Of a stretch of DNA of 64,000 nt, positions 61,918 through 64,000 are shown one piece after another. A program made the position numbers and the translations under genes. The first letter of the stretch is position 1; each line of letters begins with the position of its first letter. Origin of the DNA: Candidatus Gastranaerophilales bacterium (lineage in GTDB: Bacteria; Cyanobacteriota; Vampirovibrionia; Gastranaerophilales; Gastranaerophilaceae); NCBI GenBank assembly GCA_947624325.1, contig CANQJT010000001.1, positions 186,001 through 250,000 on the forward strand. The letters are read 5' to 3'. The notes below the pieces were generated by a model, which saw only the letters and a program-made list of their open reading frames with translations, searched no databases and was not told where the DNA came from.

Positions 61918-63880
61918 TTTTTATTTTTAATACTTCATATATATCAATAGGTTTTGATTTGCCCTTTATGTTAACCTGACTAAGTTTAACCGTTTCAATA
62001 AAGTCTTTTACATATTCATATGTGTATTGACTAATTAAAAAAGAGGTTTTAAGTACACTGTTATATGCTTCAATTCTTGAAGCCAGATTTACATTATCAC
62101 CGATAACTGTATATTCAAATCTTTCTTCAGTGCCGACATTGCCTGCAAAAACTTCACCCGTATTTATACCTATACCGATTTCAATTCTGGGCTTTCCTTC
62201 ATCAATAAGTTTGTCTCTTAGTATCTTTACTTTATCCGTCATTTCAAGACCGCATCTTATTGCGTTTAAAGCATGATTTTCATCTTTTATGGGTTCTCCG
62301 AAAACAGCTAAGACACCATCTCCCATATACTTATTTATTATACCGTTGTATTTTGCAATAATAGGTTCAACTACAGAAAAATATTCATTTAATATTGAAG
62401 TTACAACTTGAGGTGAAAGATTTTCTGACATTGGAGTAAAATTTCTTATATCAACAAACAAAACAGTGACAACAGTTCTGACTCCACCTAAATTTAGTTT
62501 ATCGAGATTATTCAAAACAGTTTTCATAACATCTTTCGAAACATATTTACCCATTGCTTTTTTTATCATTTCTGCCGTTTTATCGGTTGTAATTACTGAA
62601 TATAACTGTTTTAAAACAGATGCCGAACACATTGTAATAATTGGAGTAACAGGCGGTATATATGTATTTATAAAATATTCGATAATATAATATATAAAAT
62701 ATACTCCTGATAAAATTAATGCAAAAATAAAATTATATTTAAGTCTTTTAAAGCCGAATAAAACAAACATGGTAAATATTGCCGTTATAACTAATGTTGC
62801 ATCAAAATTTGCATCGGACTTATATACATTTTTAAGCATATTGCTTAACATTACAGCATGTACGTCAATATCTGCCTGCTTTTTTAATATGGGAGTTTCA
62901 CTTAACTGCTCCCAAACATTTTTATCCGCATTCAATCCTATAATGACAATTTTATCTTTAAACTCATCAGGAGGAATTTTGGGTTCACTGCCTGATTTCA
63001 ATGCATAATAAGAGTCTAATATATCAATTGCCGAATATTTTTTATGAGAATAATATGTCCCTGTCGGGCTGTACCAATCAAGTCTGGTATATATTCCAAC
63101 AAGTGCGTTATCAAGGTTGTCAAATGCTTTTTTGTATGATACTGGAATTTTCAGGGTGGTACAATTATCGTTTGTACATAAATACCTGTCATATAAGATA
63201 TATTCATTATTACCCGTGTACATAGAATATGCACTAAGAGCAAGTGAGGGATATAATTTATCGCCCATTTGAACGACAGGCATATAGTTTCTTAAAATGG
63301 TATCTTTGTCTTCAACAAGAATTGATGAGGCTAAATTATTAACATTATAAAGAAATTCTCTGGGAAGATTTATAACAGCTTTATATTTTGTATTTTGAAA
63401 TTTTGTTCTTTTATCAATAATATTTAATTTTATTTTGCTGTCAAAAATCGGAATATAATCAGATGGAAGCACATCGCCTGCTGCATTTGAATTAACGAAA
63501 ATAAAACTGTTTATTAAATTCTTTTTATTTTTTATATCCTTATAAAATAAATAGTCTTTATCAGGATTATAAGAATCAGGGAAAATAACCAGATTTTGAA
63601 AAACTATGGCTTTAGCACCTGCAAAATTCTCTAAATAATTAAAAATATCCGCAAATAAATCTCTGGACCAAGGCCATTTAATTTTATCCGTAGACACATC
63701 ATCAACAGCAATTAAAACTACATTATCAGATGAATAGTTTTTGGATATTTTAGTAAATATTTTTGTACAAAAATCGTTTACTCTGTTATCTAAAAATCTC
63801 AATGAAAAAATATATATTAAAGATAATATAAAAAATAAAAGAATTACTGCCGTTATTTTAGATTTAATATTTTTATACAT
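61907..63880 (-). CDS. CHASE2-domain adenylate/guanylate cyclase
   Basis: A 657-residue class III nucleotide cyclase. TM segment at 8-28, then an extracytoplasmic CHASE2 domain (about 30-340, starting VLIAVDDVSTDKIKWPWSRD), two to three TM segments (355-420), and the catalytic domain: VTVLFVDIRNFTPMSE and NKYMGDGVLAVFGEP (metal Asp residues), GINTGEVFAGNVG, YTVIGDNVNLASRIE. It signals environmental input through cyclic nucleotide; no matching CRP-type receptor is in the window. Translationally coupled to recG. Confidence 0.92.
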   Translation of the reverse strand: MYKNIKSKITAVILLFFILSLIYIFSLRFLDNRVNDFCTKIFTKISKNYSSDNVVLIAVDDVSTDKIKWPWSRDLFADIFNYLENFAGAKAIVFQNLVIFPDSYNPDKDYLFYKDIKNKKNLINSFIFVNSNAAGDVLPSDYIPIFDSKIKLNIIDKRTKFQNTKYKAVINLPREFLYNVNNLASSILVEDKDTILRNYMPVVQMGDKLYPSLALSAYSMYTGNNEYILYDRYLCTNDNCTTLKIPVSYKKAFDNLDNALVGIYTRLDWYSPTGTYYSHKKYSAIDILDSYYALKSGSEPKIPPDEFKDKIVIIGLNADKNVWEQLSETPILKKQADIDVHAVMLSNMLKNVYKSDANFDATLVITAIFTMFVLFGFKRLKYNFIFALILSGVYFIYYIIEYFINTYIPPVTPIITMCSASVLKQLYSVITTDKTAEMIKKAMGKYVSKDVMKTVLNNLDKLNLGGVRTVVTVLFVDIRNFTPMSENLSPQVVTSILNEYFSVVEPIIAKYNGIINKYMGDGVLAVFGEPIKDENHALNAIRCGLEMTDKVKILRDKLIDEGKPRIEIGIGINTGEVFAGNVGTEERFEYTVIGDNVNLASRIEAYNSVLKTSFLISQYTYEYVKDFIETVKLSQVNIKGKSKPIDIYEVLKIKNER

Positions 63881-63951
63881 ATTACTAATTTAATCTTTTC
63901 CGTGTCATATTGCAAAATTGTAAATATTCTCATGTGACATTAGATTGTCTT

Positions 63952-63957
63952 TATAAT
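63952..63957 (+). promoter_or_regulatory. TATAAT -10 box before the last, partial gene
   Basis: TATAAT sits 34 bases upstream of the ATG at 63991. No convincing -35 was found at the proper distance. Confidence 0.4.
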
Positions 63958-63990
63958 AGAATAAACATATATATTAAAGAGGTAATTAAG

Positions 63991-64000
63991 ATGAAAATAT
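63991..64000 (+). CDS. Start of a gene cut by the window edge
   Basis: ATGAAAATAT preceded by AAAGAGG at eight bases. Only three codons are visible, so no product can be named. Confidence 0.45.

Overview
The window looks like a chromosomal piece of a low-GC gut bacterium of the non-photosynthetic cyanobacterial sister group (Melainabacteria/Vampirovibrionia, probably Gastranaerophilales). The evidence is the strong AT bias, a cyanobacterial-style SLOG/DprA-like protein, a tmRNA with a cyanobacteria-like tag, and a protein whose N-terminus carries the PLQQDTVSFSG sequence I associate with this group. The assignment is an inference.

Region 1 (1-22.6 kb) is a surface-polysaccharide locus that appears built for on/off variation. 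It holds a CDP-hexose route (RfbF, RfbG, RfbH), UDP-sugar enzymes (UDP-glucose dehydrogenase and UDP-xylose-synthase-like SDRs), glycosyltransferases, a UbiA-type prenyltransferase, an FkbM methyltransferase, and a striking set of three acetolactate-synthase-like ThDP enzymes. Next to these sit enzymes that would supply 2-keto acids: a PanB-type ketopantoate hydroxymethyltransferase and an acylating acetaldehyde dehydrogenase plus 4-hydroxy-2-oxovalerate aldolase. By analogy with YerE of yersiniose synthesis, I infer that this makes alternative branched-chain dideoxysugars.

Two kinds of contingency switch overlie this locus. (i) Six G/C homopolymers of 8-11 bases lie inside six genes. Three of the genes (UbiA, RfbG, acetaldehyde dehydrogenase) are out of frame here and would be restored by a one-base change. 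(ii) There are two invertible-DNA candidates. A perfect 31-bp inverted repeat (10572-10602/11195-11225) encloses a small tyrosine recombinase and an outward promoter between two divergent SDR genes. A second inverted repeat (16668-16691/16785-16808) encloses a strong promoter between a ThDP-enzyme gene and the divergent aldehyde dehydrogenase-aldolase-ThDP operon. Both switches use similar 22-bp sites (8-bp arms, 6-bp core), so the one recombinase may serve both.

Region 2 (22.6-32.7 kb) holds a flavodoxin, a secreted-type calpain-like protease, a DUF486 membrane protein, tmRNA with a duplicated 3' end (attachment-site scar), a GH57 branching enzyme, two VWA proteins, an overlooked 53-residue gene, a four-winged-helix GntR-type regulator and a NarL-type response regulator.

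Region 3 (32.7-64 kb) is mostly housekeeping and envelope genes: an MnmC-like methyltransferase and an FAD oxidoreductase sharing a palindromic upstream motif, a UvrD/PcrA helicase, an RlmD-type methyltransferase, TPR proteins, an unusual anchored glycogen synthase, an MsbA-like exporter, UDP-xylose synthase, a RelA/SpoT-like protein, a SIS protein, a TolC-like protein, GT2 and GT39-like transferases, RecG and a CHASE2-adenylate cyclase. No rRNA, tRNA, IS element or CRISPR array was seen.
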